A DNA stretch of 64,000 nt from Sanguibacter keddieii (lineage in GTDB: Bacteria > Actinomycetota > Actinomycetes > Actinomycetales > Actinomycetaceae), in assembly GCF_001064145.1 (NCBI RefSeq), contig NZ_JVOJ01000038.1, positions 1 to 64,000 on the forward strand, given 5' to 3'. Each line of letters starts with the position of its first letter. Position 1 is the first letter of the stretch. Shown piece after piece: positions 1 through 8,508 of the stretch. Position numbers and translations under genes: made by a program. The notes below the pieces were generated by a model that was not told where the DNA came from, did not search any database, and saw nothing but the letters and a program-made list of their open reading frames with translations.

Positions 1-3000
1 AGGGTCTCGGCGGCGATCATGTCGCGCCAGGCCTCCACATCAGCCACGTGATCGGACGGCACGGTCAGCGACAGGTCGATGCGGTCCGCGATGTGCAGGC
101 CGACGTTCTTACGCTCGTCCTGAACGGCGCGCACGACGTCGCGGGCGTAGCCCTCGGCCTCAAGCTCGGGGGTCAGCTCCGTATCGAGCACGACGAAGGT
201 GCCCGAGGCGAGCACGTCCGCGACCTGGCCCTCGGCGGCGTCCACGGAGGTGGACACCGAGAACATGTCGCCCGTGAGCACCAGCGGCGCCCCATCCAGC
301 TCGACGGAGGCGAAACGGCACTCGCCGTCCACGACCTCCCACTCACCGGACTTCTGAGCCTTGAACAGCTGGCTCGTCAGCTTACGGACAGCCGGATCGA
401 AGGCGCGCGGGTTCAGCGCCAGCTCGGTGCGGACGCTCAAGCCAGAGTCCTGCGGTGCGGAGAACACCACGGACTTCACATTCACCTCGGAAGCGATCAG
501 ATCCGCGAAGGGCTCCAGCGCAGCGAAGTTCTCCGACACGACCAGCAGCGAGGCCAGCGGCTGGCGCACGCGCAGCTGGTGCGTCTTGCGCAGCGCGTGG
601 GCTGCCGACACGATCGAACGAACCTCATCCATCGCGGCGACCAGCTCGGGGGCGTCCACGGCCTCGTCGATGACCGGGAAGTCGACGAGGTGCACGGATT
701 CGCCGCCCGTCAGGCCGCGCCAGATTTCCTCGCTCAGCAGCGGCAGCAGGGGCGCCGCCAGCTCCATGAGCGTCACGAGAGCGGTGTACAGCGTGTCGAA
801 CGCTGCGCTGTCCTCGTCCCAGAAGCGCTGACGCTGGGTACGCACGTACCAGTTCGTCAGAACATCCAGGTACTCGCGGATCGCCTCGCACGCGCCGGCC
901 ACGTCGTAGCCATCCAGGGCGCCCCGCACGTCCTCAACGAGGGTGCGGGTGTGGGCCAGCAGGTAGCGGTCCATCTGCGCCAGCGCGGCCACGGCCTCGG
1001 GCGAGGACAGATCGATGCGTTTCGCCTCGTACCCCTCACCCTTGTTGCAGGCGCCCGCGTACAGCGTGAAGAAGTAGTACGTGTTCCAGATGGGCAGCAG
1101 CACCTGACGCACCGTGTCGCGGATCGACTCCTCCTTGACGATGAGGTTGCCGCCGCGCACGACCGGGCTCGACATGAGGAACCAACGCATGGCGTCGGAG
1201 CCGTACTTGTTGAACACCTCGGCCACGTCCGGGTAGTTACGCAGCGACTTACTCATCTTCAGGCCGTCGTCACCCAGGACGATGCCGTGGGAGACGCAGG
1301 AGCGGAACGCGGGGCGATCGAAGATCGCGGTCGCCAGGACGTGCAGCGTGTAGAACCAGCCGCGCGTCTGACCGATGTACTCGACGATGAAGTCACCCGG
1401 GTAGTGGTTCTCAAACCACTCCTGGTTCTCGAACGGGTAGTGCACCTGCGCGAAAGGCATCGAGCCGGACTCGAACCAGCAGTCGAACACGTCGGAGATA
1501 CGACGCATCGTCGACTTGCCCGTCGGGTCGTCCGGGTTCGGGCGCGTGAGCTGATCAATGAAGGGACGGTGGAAGTCCGTGACCTTCACGCCGAAGTCAG
1601 CCTCGAGCTCCGCGATGGAACCGTAGACGTCCGTGCGCGGGTAGGCCGGATCGTCCGAGACCCACACGGGGATCGGCGCGCCCCAGAAGCGGTTACGCGA
1701 GATCGACCAGTCGCGGGCACCCTCCAGCCACTTGCCGAAGATACCGTCCTTGGTGTGCGCGGGAGTCCAGGTGATCTCCTGGTTGAGCTCCACCATGCGG
1801 TCGCGGATCTCGGTCACGCGGACGAACCACGAGGACACGGCCTTGTACATGAGGGGCTTGCGGCAGCGCCAGCAGTGCGGGTAGGAGTGCACGTAGGACT
1901 TCTCGCGCACCAGCACGGCGCGGATCTCGGGGGCGCGGCGCGCGATCGGGCCACCCTGCTCGCGCAGGTCGGCGACCACGTAGCGGTTCGCGTCGAAGAT
2001 CTGCATGCCCTCGTAGTCGCTCACCTCGGAGGTGAAGATGCCGCCCTCGTCGACGGGCAGGACCACGCCGATGCCGTACTCCATGCACGTCCACATGTCG
2101 TCCTCACCGAAGGCGGGAGCCTGGTGGACGAGGCCGGTGCCGTCCGTGGTCGTCACGTAGTCGGCGGCGATGATGGACCAGCCGTTGGGGCCGGGGGTGC
2201 CACCCTCAGCGCGACGCTCGGGGGTGTCGAAGTAGTCGTAGATCGGGTGGTAGTGGATGCCCACCAGCTCCGAGCCCTTGTAGGTGGCCACGACGGTGGG
2301 TTCCTCGCCCAGCTCCTTGGCGTAGGCAGGGATCAGGTCGGTAGCGATGAGGACACGCTCGCCCGCGAGGACACCCTCGTGGTCGGCAGCCACCTCAACG
2401 AGGGAGTACTCGATCTCCGGGCCCACGGCGACGGCCGAGTTCGAGGGCAGGGTCCAGGGCGTGGTCGTCCAGATGAGGGCCAGCTCGGGGCGCGCCGAGT
2501 CCTCGCGCAGCTTCTGTTCGAAACGCAGGCCCACCGTCACCGTATTGTCGGTGCGGTCCTGGTACACGTCGTCGTCCATCTTGAGCTCGTGGTTGCTCAG
2601 CGGCGTGCGGTCGTTCCAGCAGTAGGGCAGGACGCGGTGGCCCTGGTAGGCCAGGCCCTTGTCGTAGAGCTGTTTGAACGCCCAGATCACGGACTCGGTG
2701 TAGGACATGTCGAGCGTCTTGTAGTCGTGCTCGAAGTCCACCCAGCGCGCCTGGCGGGTGACGTATTCTTCCCATTCCTTCGTGTAGCGCAGGACGGAGG
2801 AGCGGCAGGCGGCGTTGAACGCCTCGATGCCGATGCCACCCTCGCGGGTAATCTCGGTGACGTCCTCGATGCCGAGCTGACGCTGGGCCTCGAGCTCGGC
2901 GGGCAGGCCGTGCGTGTCCCAGCCGAAGCGGCGCTCGACGCGGTGGCCCTTCATGGTCTGGTAGCGGCCCACGACGTCCTTGACGTAGCCGGTCAGGAGG

Positions 3001-3215
3001 TGACCGTAGTGGGGCAGGCCGTTGGCGAAAGGCGGGCCGTCGTAGAACACGAACTCGTTGGAGCCATGCTCGCCGGCGTCGCGCATCTCAATGGACTTGC
3101 GGAAGGTGTCGTCGCTGGCCCAGAACGCCAGGGTACCCTCTTCCATCGTGGGGAAGGAAGGGCTGGGGTCCACCTCGTCTTGCCGGTGGCGGGGGTAGAA
3201 GCCGTGCTTCGTCAT
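1..3215 (-). CDS. ileS: Isoleucyl-tRNA synthetase (3' end outside window)
   Basis: Cytoplasmic class I aminoacyl-tRNA synthetase that charges tRNA-Ile. Reading the minus strand from ATG at 3215 gives an uninterrupted frame to the window edge (about 1071 codons; the C-terminal few residues and stop are missing). The HIGH motif appears as HYGH in [13 protein letters not shown] near residue 60, and the KMSKS loop as [21 protein letters not shown] block and the editing-domain region are also present. The length fits the long bacterial/actinobacterial IleRS type. An SD-like GAGGA lies just upstream and is embedded in the T-box leader, so regulation by uncharged tRNA-Ile is expected. Confidence 0.97.
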   Translation of the reverse strand, partial: MTKHGFYPRHRQDEVDPSPSFPTMEEGTLAFWASDDTFRKSIEMRDAGEHGSNEFVFYDGPPFANGLPHYGHLLTGYVKDVVGRYQTMKGHRVERRFGWDTHGLPAELEAQRQLGIEDVTEITREGGIGIEAFNAACRSSVLRYTKEWEEYVTRQARWVDFEHDYKTLDMSYTESVIWAFKQLYDKGLAYQGHRVLPYCWNDRTPLSNHELKMDDDVYQDRTDNTVTVGLRFEQKLREDSARPELALIWTTTPWTLPSNSAVAVGPEIEYSLVEVAADHEGVLAGERVLIATDLIPAYAKELGEEPTVVATYKGSELVGIHYHPIYDYFDTPERRAEGGTPGPNGWSIIAADYVTTTDGTGLVHQAPAFGEDDMWTCMEYGIGVVLPVDEGGIFTSEVSDYEGMQIFDANRYVVADLREQGGPIARRAPEIRAVLVREKSYVHSYPHCWRCRKPLMYKAVSSWFVRVTEIRDRMVELNQEITWTPAHTKDGIFGKWLEGARDWSISRNRFWGAPIPVWVSDDPAYPRTDVYGSIAELEADFGVKVTDFHRPFIDQLTRPNPDDPTGKSTMRRISDVFDCWFESGSMPFAQVHYPFENQEWFENHYPGDFIVEYIGQTRGWFYTLHVLATAIFDRPAFRSCVSHGIVLGDDGLKMSKSLRNYPDVAEVFNKYGSDAMRWFLMSSPVVRGGNLIVKEESIRDTVRQVLLPIWNTYYFFTLYAGACNKGEGYEAKRIDLSSPEAVAALAQMDRYLLAHTRTLVEDVRGALDGYDVAGACEAIREYLDVLTNWYVRTQRQRFWDEDSAAFDTLYTALVTLMELAAPLLPLLSEEIWRGLTGGESVHLVDFPVIDEAVDAPELVAAMDEVRSIVSAAHALRKTHQLRVRQPLASLLVVSENFAALEPFADLIASEVNVKSVVFSAPQDSGLSVRTELALNPRAFDPAVRKLTSQLFKAQKSGEWEVVDGECRFASVELDGAPLVLTGDMFSVSTSVDAAEGQVADVLASGTFVVLDTELTPELEAEGYARDVVRAVQDERKNVGLHIADRIDLSLTVPSDHVADVEAWRDMIAAET

Positions 3216-3445
3216 GAGTGTCCTCGTCTCGCGCCTATACAGGGACGAGGACCGGCGTCGCCAGCACCCGCGGTACCACCCCGCTTGCCGCTCCCTCGCC
3301 GGGCGCGGCCGCTTCGTTGGGGCTGTGTCGGGCCCTCCCGTCCGGTTCTACTGGAGGGGACGAGGCCATGGCTGGCTGTCGCGTTCCTCTTTCTTCCGGA
3401 TGCTCCCCGGTGATACCCCGCGGCAGCGGGCCGGATCGTAGCGAA
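3216..3445 (-). promoter_or_regulatory. T-box riboswitch leader of ileS (translational type)
   Basis: On the minus strand the leader carries the diagnostic T-box GGGGTGGTACCGCG (plus positions 3269-3282). Upstream is a short stem I region reading GGTATCACCGGGGAGCATCC, with a candidate Ile specifier AUC at 3412-3414. Just before the start codon, CCTCGTC (3244-3250) can pair with GACGAGG (3222-3228), which contains the ileS Shine-Dalgarno. This is the expected layout of the actinobacterial ileS T-boxes that control translation with an ultrashort stem I. A possible -10 (TACACT, minus strand, 3451-3456) lies just outside. The specifier assignment is tentative; another ATC occurs at 3424-3426. Confidence 0.88.
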
Positions 3446-3597
3446 AAACCAGTGTAGCGAAGAAACTCGCGAGCGCCCACTGGGCGGAGCGTCTGTCTGC
3501 ACACAGCGCGACTGCGATCACTTGGCGTCGCGGGCGCGGGTCGCCGTCTCGTGCGCCTTGTTCGGCGAGTGCTCGCGGGTGCTTGGGGCTCCTGCCC

Positions 3598-3603
3598 TAG
3601 AGT
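3598..3603 (+). promoter_or_regulatory. -10 element of a probable leaderless promoter
   Basis: TAGAGT (TANNNT form) ends 6 nt before the GTG at 3610, so transcription would start at or next to the start codon. There is no convincing SD before that GTG. The same TANNNT-N6-start spacing recurs at three other genes in this window. No clear -35 hexamer is visible. Confidence 0.45.
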
Positions 3604-3609
3604 TGTGGG

Positions 3610-4620
3610 GTGAGTGTGATGGAGACGAAACGCCCTGCGCGTCCCTGGGGTGCGCTTGTCGGCGCGCTTGTGTTGGTGGCGCTGATTGGCGTGTGGGCGG
3701 CGCAGGGAACCCTGGCCGGATCGGGTGTGCCCGTTGGTCGCGCGGCGACGATCGCGGTGGGCATGACCCTGCAGGCGATTCCCTTCCTGCTGTTGGGCGT
3801 GTTCGTCGCCGAGCTCATCGAGGCTTTCGTCTCCCCCGCTCTGATCGCGCGCGTGTTTCCGACGAACCCGGTGGCGTCCGTATTGACCGCTCTCGTCGCG
3901 GCTTTCCTTCTTCCGGTGTGCGATTGCTCGGCGGTGCCGATCTTCCGTTCGCTGTTGCGCAAGGGCGTTCCACTGTCGGCGGCGACCACTCTTATGCTGG
4001 CATCCCCCGCGATCAATCCCCTGGTGATCGCATCGACGTATTACGCGTTCGGCTCGTGGGCGATTGTGGGCGCGCGTATCGGCCTGAGCATCATCGTCGC
4101 CGTGTCGGTGGGCCTGTCGATGCTGGCTTGCCCACCGAGCGCCCTGCGCGAGGACGCTCACGTCCATGACGGGGACTCGTGCGGATGCGACGGCGGTTGC
4201 GAGGTGCCGGATCGCTCGTTCTCTGGCGTCCTTGGCGCGACCGGCCACTCCTTCGGGCGGATTCTGCCCTACCTGCTGGGCGGTGTGGCCGCATCAACAG
4301 CGGCGCAGGTCTTCTGGCCGGTGTCTACTCTGCTCGCAGGCCTGCCCGCGCCCGGTGCGTTGGCACTCATGATGGCGGCGGGCTTCGCCCTGTCGCTGTG
4401 CTCCTCGTCGGACGCGGTGATCGCGCGTTCGCTGGCCTCCCTCGCGCCGCAGGGCGCGCTCATGGGGTTCATGGTCTACGGCCCGATGATGGACGTGAAG
4501 AACGTGGCGCTGCTGTCCTCGCAGTTCCGCGGAGCGTTCGTGCTTCGCCTGTTCGCGACCGTCACCGGCGTCGCCGCCGCCGTCATTGGTGGCGCCTGGT
4601 GGATGGGGGTCCTCTCGTGA
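3610..4620 (+). CDS. YraQ/YcgR-family (UPF0718) permease
   Basis: Polytopic membrane protein of 336 aa in the predicted-permease family of B. subtilis YcgR, E. coli YraQ and ArsP-like proteins; the substrate is not known with certainty. The family signature region VCDCSAVPIFRSLLRKGVP followed by ASPAINPLV is visible around residues 99-140. A cytoplasmic or extracytoplasmic loop at about residues 181-198 is rich in His and Cys (HVHDGDSCGCDGGCEV), suggesting metal binding. The start is GTG 3610, with ATG 3619 as an alternative. It overlaps the downstream TIGR03943-type gene by a GTGA junction, the same two-gene pairing as ycgR-ycgQ. Confidence 0.85.
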   Translation: MSVMETKRPARPWGALVGALVLVALIGVWAAQGTLAGSGVPVGRAATIAVGMTLQAIPFLLLGVFVAELIEAFVSPALIARVFPTNPVASVLTALVAAFLLPVCDCSAVPIFRSLLRKGVPLSAATTLMLASPAINPLVIASTYYAFGSWAIVGARIGLSIIVAVSVGLSMLACPPSALREDAHVHDGDSCGCDGGCEVPDRSFSGVLGATGHSFGRILPYLLGGVAASTAAQVFWPVSTLLAGLPAPGALALMMAAGFALSLCSSSDAVIARSLASLAPQGALMGFMVYGPMMDVKNVALLSSQFRGAFVLRLFATVTGVAAAVIGGAWWMGVLS

Positions 4621-5474
4621 AGCTCATCGACCGCATCGCCCCCGTCCTCGAGTCGCTCTCCCTCGCATCCCTCGGAGGCGTGCTGCTGTGGCTCGCCATG
4701 TCCGGCCGCTACGCGTCCTTCGTGCCCCCGTCGGCACGCCTGGGCATCATCGCGTCCAGCATCGGCCTGTTTGCCTGCGCGCTCGCCCTCTCCGCACGCA
4801 TCGACGCCGGCGAACACAACAGCCCCGACACGGCCACCTCCTACCGGGCCACCACGCGCGGCCTTGTCGCCCTCCTGGCAGCAGCCCTGCTCATCCTCCC
4901 CTTCCGTGTCTCCCCCTCCGAGCTGGCCGCGGGCGCGATTGGCGCACGCCCCACCTCCGGTGGATCCACCATCGACGCGGGCGCCGACGATTCCTCCGAG
5001 GACACCCCCGGGGACTCCGACAGCGCAGCGAACGGGGGCACACACCCAGCCACCGGGAGCGGCAGCCAGAACGCGGGGCAGGCCTCGTCCAGCGGAAAGC
5101 TGGAGCTGACGACCGACAACTTCTACTCCCAGGTGGAGGAGCTGATCGCCAACGGACGCGCGCACGATGGTCAGCGCGTTGAACTCACTGGCTTCGTCCT
5201 CAGCCCCGAGGCTGCGAGCGCCCAGGCGTCGATTCCGCGCGTGACGGATGAGGAGAGCTTTGCGGTGGCGCGTATGGCAATTTGGTGTTGTGCGGCGGAT
5301 GCGTATCCGGTTGGTTTTGCGGTGCGGTGGGCTGGGCCTGCTCCTGCGGCGGATAGCTGGGTGCATGTGAGCGGTACGTTGCGTGTGCGCGGCGGGAAGG
5401 CGCTGGTCATTGAGGCTGATTCGGTGACGCCGGCACAGACGCCGAATCCGGAGTTCGTGGTTCAGGCGCGCTAA
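4617..5474 (+). CDS. TIGR03943/UPF0703 (YcgQ-like) membrane protein
   Basis: Partner of the upstream permease; function unknown in detail. 285 aa from GTG 4617, which overlaps the permease stop by 4 nt. There are two N-terminal hydrophobic segments and a third near residue 85, then a Ser/Gly/Thr-rich linker (about residues 105-160). A C-terminal soluble domain carries the family's cysteine pair (IWCCAADAYPVGF) and ends VEADSV-like: VIEADSVTPAQTPNPEF. A degenerate copy of this last stretch lies 1.3 kb downstream (6757-6900). Translational coupling implies a complex with the permease; metal transport is a guess based on the His/Cys loop of the partner. Confidence 0.82.
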   Translation: MKLIDRIAPVLESLSLASLGGVLLWLAMSGRYASFVPPSARLGIIASSIGLFACALALSARIDAGEHNSPDTATSYRATTRGLVALLAAALLILPFRVSPSELAAGAIGARPTSGGSTIDAGADDSSEDTPGDSDSAANGGTHPATGSGSQNAGQASSSGKLELTTDNFYSQVEELIANGRAHDGQRVELTGFVLSPEAASAQASIPRVTDEESFAVARMAIWCCAADAYPVGFAVRWAGPAPAADSWVHVSGTLRVRGGKALVIEADSVTPAQTPNPEFVVQAR

Positions 5475-5542
5475 GGCCATGAGACGACGATCCGGGCGTC
5501 GGCTCATATGTCCAAACAGTCCCGCGCGCGGTCAGATATGCG

Positions 5543-5548
5543 TATACT
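5543..5548 (+). promoter_or_regulatory. Candidate -10 for the lipoprotein gene
   Basis: TATACT lies about 40 nt upstream of the ATG at 5588 in a locally AT-richer stretch. The -35 region is not convincing. This would give a short leader and independent transcription of the lipoprotein gene. Confidence 0.35.
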
Positions 5549-5587
5549 CTCATACATCGGATCAACAGTTACATGCCAAGGGTCGCC

Positions 5588-6709
5588 ATGTTCCGCAACG
5601 CTCTCGCCGCCACACTTACCTTCTCCTGCGTGCTCGCGATGAGCGCCTGCGTTCCCAAGACCACTGCGCCAGAGGCAGCACCATCCCCGGCGACCACGAC
5701 GACACCTACGCCCACGACACCGAGCGCACAACCCGCCTCCCCGTCGCCGAGCACCGTAGCTCGCGACCCCCTCGAGGACAAACCGATGCACGGACTCATC
5801 ATCAGGGACTCCCTCGTCGACCCCTATCACCCTCGCGGAAATGACTCACGCTTCCGAGCAATCGACCCCACCACGGGGCAGGTGGTTGCCATGCGGATAT
5901 TTCGATCGAAGCCTGTCGACGAAAACGACGATTTCGTCACTGGCCACGACTGTGCCTTTAACGACTGCTATTCCCGTGATTATTCGTACCACACGCGCAT
6001 ATGGGCCAAGAGTTTGACATCTGCCGAGCACGTCGGATACTACGATACCGACGACAACATCACGGACGTATCTGCCATGGTGCCGCTCCTCGACAAAGAC
6101 GCTGAGTGTTACGATAACTCCCCAACCTTCTCAGCCGACAATTACTTCTACTTTATGCGGGAATGCCGTGAAGATGACGGCACACGCTCAATGTATTATC
6201 GCGTCGCAATCGGCAACACAACGCCGGAACTCGTGCTCACTATCGAACCGTCAGACCCACAAGATCGTTATCTCCATTTGCTGGCTGGAACGGATCTCAC
6301 GACGGACATAGATACGGGATGGGCGCAAGGAAACGACGTGAACCACCTGTGCGCAAGCCACAACTCGAGCATCTCAAAAGATAACAAGTGCTTCGACATA
6401 GACGACGACCTAGGGATCTTCAGCTACACCGCGACGGACAACACTACTCGCACCAAGTTGGTGCCGGGCTACTACCACGAGGCAAAGAGCATCTACAAAC
6501 CCTACGACGACCCGAGAAAATATCGACTGCTCGACGGCTACAGGATTATTGTCAGTCCCGACGCTCAGCAACTCGCGTTTGTCATGTGGGACAAAACGCA
6601 TACAGACTATTATCTTCACATCCTCAACGTTGATGGGACCGGCGATCACACAATCCCCGTCGTGGATGACGGTATCAGCGGCTATGGTCCAGTCGCCTGG
6701 CTCGACTGA
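5588..6709 (+). CDS. Putative lipoprotein, TolB-like C-terminus
   Basis: 373 aa. The start at ATG 5588 is preferred over ATG 5573 because AGGG lies 7 nt upstream and it gives a compact signal peptide, MFRNALAATLTFSCVLAMSAC, with the lipobox Cys at residue 21. A Pro/Thr/Ser/Ala-rich linker (about 25-60) follows, then a domain rich in Asp, Tyr and His. The C-terminus (about 320-373) resembles a TolB/WD40-like propeller strand: IVSPDAQQLAFVMWD then ILNVDGTGDHTIPVV. I do not recognise a specific function. Its GC content and codon use are visibly lower than the neighbours (many TAT, AAT, GAT, ACA codons), and it sits between a YcgQ-like gene and a decayed copy of that gene's end, suggesting acquisition by transfer. 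Confidence 0.75.
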   Translation: MFRNALAATLTFSCVLAMSACVPKTTAPEAAPSPATTTTPTPTTPSAQPASPSPSTVARDPLEDKPMHGLIIRDSLVDPYHPRGNDSRFRAIDPTTGQVVAMRIFRSKPVDENDDFVTGHDCAFNDCYSRDYSYHTRIWAKSLTSAEHVGYYDTDDNITDVSAMVPLLDKDAECYDNSPTFSADNYFYFMRECREDDGTRSMYYRVAIGNTTPELVLTIEPSDPQDRYLHLLAGTDLTTDIDTGWAQGNDVNHLCASHNSSISKDNKCFDIDDDLGIFSYTATDNTTRTKLVPGYYHEAKSIYKPYDDPRKYRLLDGYRIIVSPDAQQLAFVMWDKTHTDYYLHILNVDGTGDHTIPVVDDGISGYGPVAWLD

Positions 6710-6756
6710 TCCCACCATTCGTGCGAGACGAACGCCGACTCCACGATCCACGTCTC

Positions 6757-6900
6757 TAATGAGAACACGTGGATGTTGAGACGGGTGGAGCGACGCGCGC
6801 AGAGGTGGAGCTGTTCATCATCGATGCTGATTCGGTTGACGTGACCGAGGATCCGAATCCGGAGTTCGTGATTCAGTCGCGCCAAATGCACGCATTTTAG
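6757..6900 (+). pseudogene. Remnant of a YcgQ-like (TIGR03943) gene 3' end
   Basis: The frame ending at the TAG 6898-6900 reads FIIDADSVDVTEDPNPEFVI then QSRQMHAF. The intact gene at 4617-5474 ends VIEADSVTPAQTPNPEFVVQ then AR. About 40 residues align and the nucleotide match is strong over the last 60 bases (tgctgattcggt and ccgaatccggagttcgtg shared with small changes). Two stop codons lie in frame immediately upstream (6757-6762), so nothing longer is expressed. This is a partial, decayed duplication that now flanks the lipoprotein gene. Confidence 0.72.
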
Positions 6901-6925
6901 TGACCTACTTCACTTTGATTGTTTA

Positions 6926-6943
6926 TGTCCGTTACCTCGGACA
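6926..6943. promoter_or_regulatory. Inverted repeat upstream of the MFS gene
   Basis: TGTCCG-ttacct-CGGACA is a perfect 6-bp-arm inverted repeat about 77 nt before the transporter start. A TTGATT (6915-6920) lies just upstream. It could be an operator for the ROK regulator encoded downstream, but no matching copy was found at the ROK promoter. Confidence 0.35.
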
Positions 6944-7019
6944 CAAAATAGCACGCGTACGGTGAATGAAGCGCACACGGCAGGCGCGGGCGCATCACCA
7001 CACCTTCAAGGATGAAGAC

Positions 7020-8468
7020 ATGTCATCGACAACCACACTCACACCCCGCGAAAAGCAAGCGAGGCGCTACGCAACGACTCTCGCCCTGATCGCCACCCTC
7101 GGCCCCTTCTTCTACGGATTCGAGGGCATGGTCCTCAACGCCGCCATCAAGGCCGTGGGATCCACCTTCGAGCTCGGACCGATCCTGCAGGGTGTCGCCG
7201 GTGCCGCCGGCGTCATCGGCGGCCTGATCGGTGCCCTCGCCGCAGGGCGCATCTCCGACAAGATCGGCCGCAAGACCACGCTCATGTGGGTCGGCCCCTT
7301 CCTCCTCTTCGAGGCCCTCCTCGGCCCCATCTCTCCCCTCCTGGGCGGCTTCGGCTACCCCTTCCTGCTCCTGACCCGCATCGTTGGCGGCATCGGCTTC
7401 GGCGCAGCGACCACGGTCGCCCCCGGCTACGTCGCTGAGATCGCTCCCGCTGAGATCCGCGGGCGCCTCATCGGCTTCCGCCAGCTCGCGATCATCCTGG
7501 GCCTATTCTTCGCCGGCCTTATCAACACGGCGGTCGTCTCGATCACGGGCGGCGCCGCTAAGCCGGCGTTCGGCGGCCTCATGACCTGGCAGGTCCTCTT
7601 CGCCTGCCTCATCATCCCGGCCCTCCTCTTCGTCATCTTCACGGCGAAGATCCCCGAGTCTCCCCGTTACCTCGTCTCCGTGGGTCGCACCAAGGAGGCC
7701 GAGCAGATCCTGGCCAAGCTGTCCGGCGAAGAAGACCCCGCGGATCGCGCCACGGCCATCGCCCAGTCCCTGACAATCACGGGCGGCGCGAAGCTCTCGA
7801 TCGGACAGATCCTATCCTCGCAGTGGCGCGGCCTCGTGTTTGTCGGCATGGCGATCGCAGCATTCCAGCAGCTCACCGGCATCAACGGCGTCTTCTTCTA
7901 CTCCAACTCCCTCTTCGCGGCCGTCGGCTTCACCGAGTCGATGGCCCTGGCCCAGACGCTGCTCATCACCGCCTTCAAGATCGTCGGCGTCCTATCGGGC
8001 ATCATGCTGGTGGACCGCGTGGGCCGCAAGCGCATGCTGATCTACGGAGGCACCCTCATCTTCGTGTCGCTGGGCATCGTGGCCACGGTCTTCACGGTCG
8101 CCCCCACCGTTGACGGCAAGCCGGACGTCGCAGACTCCCCCGTCCTGGCATTCCTGGCGGTCGCAGCCCTGTGCACCTTCCTACTCGGCTTCACCTCCTC
8201 GTGGGGCCCCATCTTCTCCATCGTCATGGGCGAGATGTTCCCCAACTCGATCCGCGGTGGCGCCATGTCGCTCGCCTCGGGCGCCGACTTCCTCGTCAAC
8301 TTCCTGGTTGTCCTCCTCTTCCCCTTCCTCATCGGCTGGTCGCCCGCCGGCACCTACTGGATCTACTGCGCCTTCGGCGTCCTCGCGGTCATCTTCACGG
8401 CGAAGTTCCTCACCGAGACCAGCGGCGCCGAGCTTGAGGATATGGACAAGGTCGTCACCCAGAAGTGA
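7020..8468 (+). CDS. MFS sugar-porter family transporter
   Basis: 482 aa, 12-TM sugar porter likely to import a sugar or sugar derivative by proton symport. Family motifs are visible: GRISDKIGRKTT in the loop after TM2, RIVGGIGFGAATTVAPGYVAEIAPAEIRG in two parts around TM4-5, PESPRYLV before the central loop, QQLTGINGVFFYSN in TM7 and DRVGRKRML in the second half. The ATG at 7020 is chosen because AAGGA sits 7 nt upstream; the longer frame adds an unlikely basic/His-rich start. It is 40 nt upstream of the sulfatase gene and on the same strand, so uptake of the sulfated substrate is the likely role. Confidence 0.9.
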   Translation: MSSTTTLTPREKQARRYATTLALIATLGPFFYGFEGMVLNAAIKAVGSTFELGPILQGVAGAAGVIGGLIGALAAGRISDKIGRKTTLMWVGPFLLFEALLGPISPLLGGFGYPFLLLTRIVGGIGFGAATTVAPGYVAEIAPAEIRGRLIGFRQLAIILGLFFAGLINTAVVSITGGAAKPAFGGLMTWQVLFACLIIPALLFVIFTAKIPESPRYLVSVGRTKEAEQILAKLSGEEDPADRATAIAQSLTITGGAKLSIGQILSSQWRGLVFVGMAIAAFQQLTGINGVFFYSNSLFAAVGFTESMALAQTLLITAFKIVGVLSGIMLVDRVGRKRMLIYGGTLIFVSLGIVATVFTVAPTVDGKPDVADSPVLAFLAVAALCTFLLGFTSSWGPIFSIVMGEMFPNSIRGGAMSLASGADFLVNFLVVLLFPFLIGWSPAGTYWIYCAFGVLAVIFTAKFLTETSGAELEDMDKVVTQK

Positions 8469-8508
8469 GCGCCCTCCCCTCCTATTTCAACGACGAAAAG
8501 GCACTGCA

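Noticed and set aside
48-3413. Long plus-strand open frame opposite ileS
   Set aside because: It is the antisense shadow of a well-supported ileS; composition is typical of GC-rich antisense frames and it has no motif.
3522-4169. Frame overlapping the permease gene (3522-4169) and the minus-strand frame 3235-4248
   Set aside because: Both are Arg-rich shadows; the permease frame has TM segments and family motifs.
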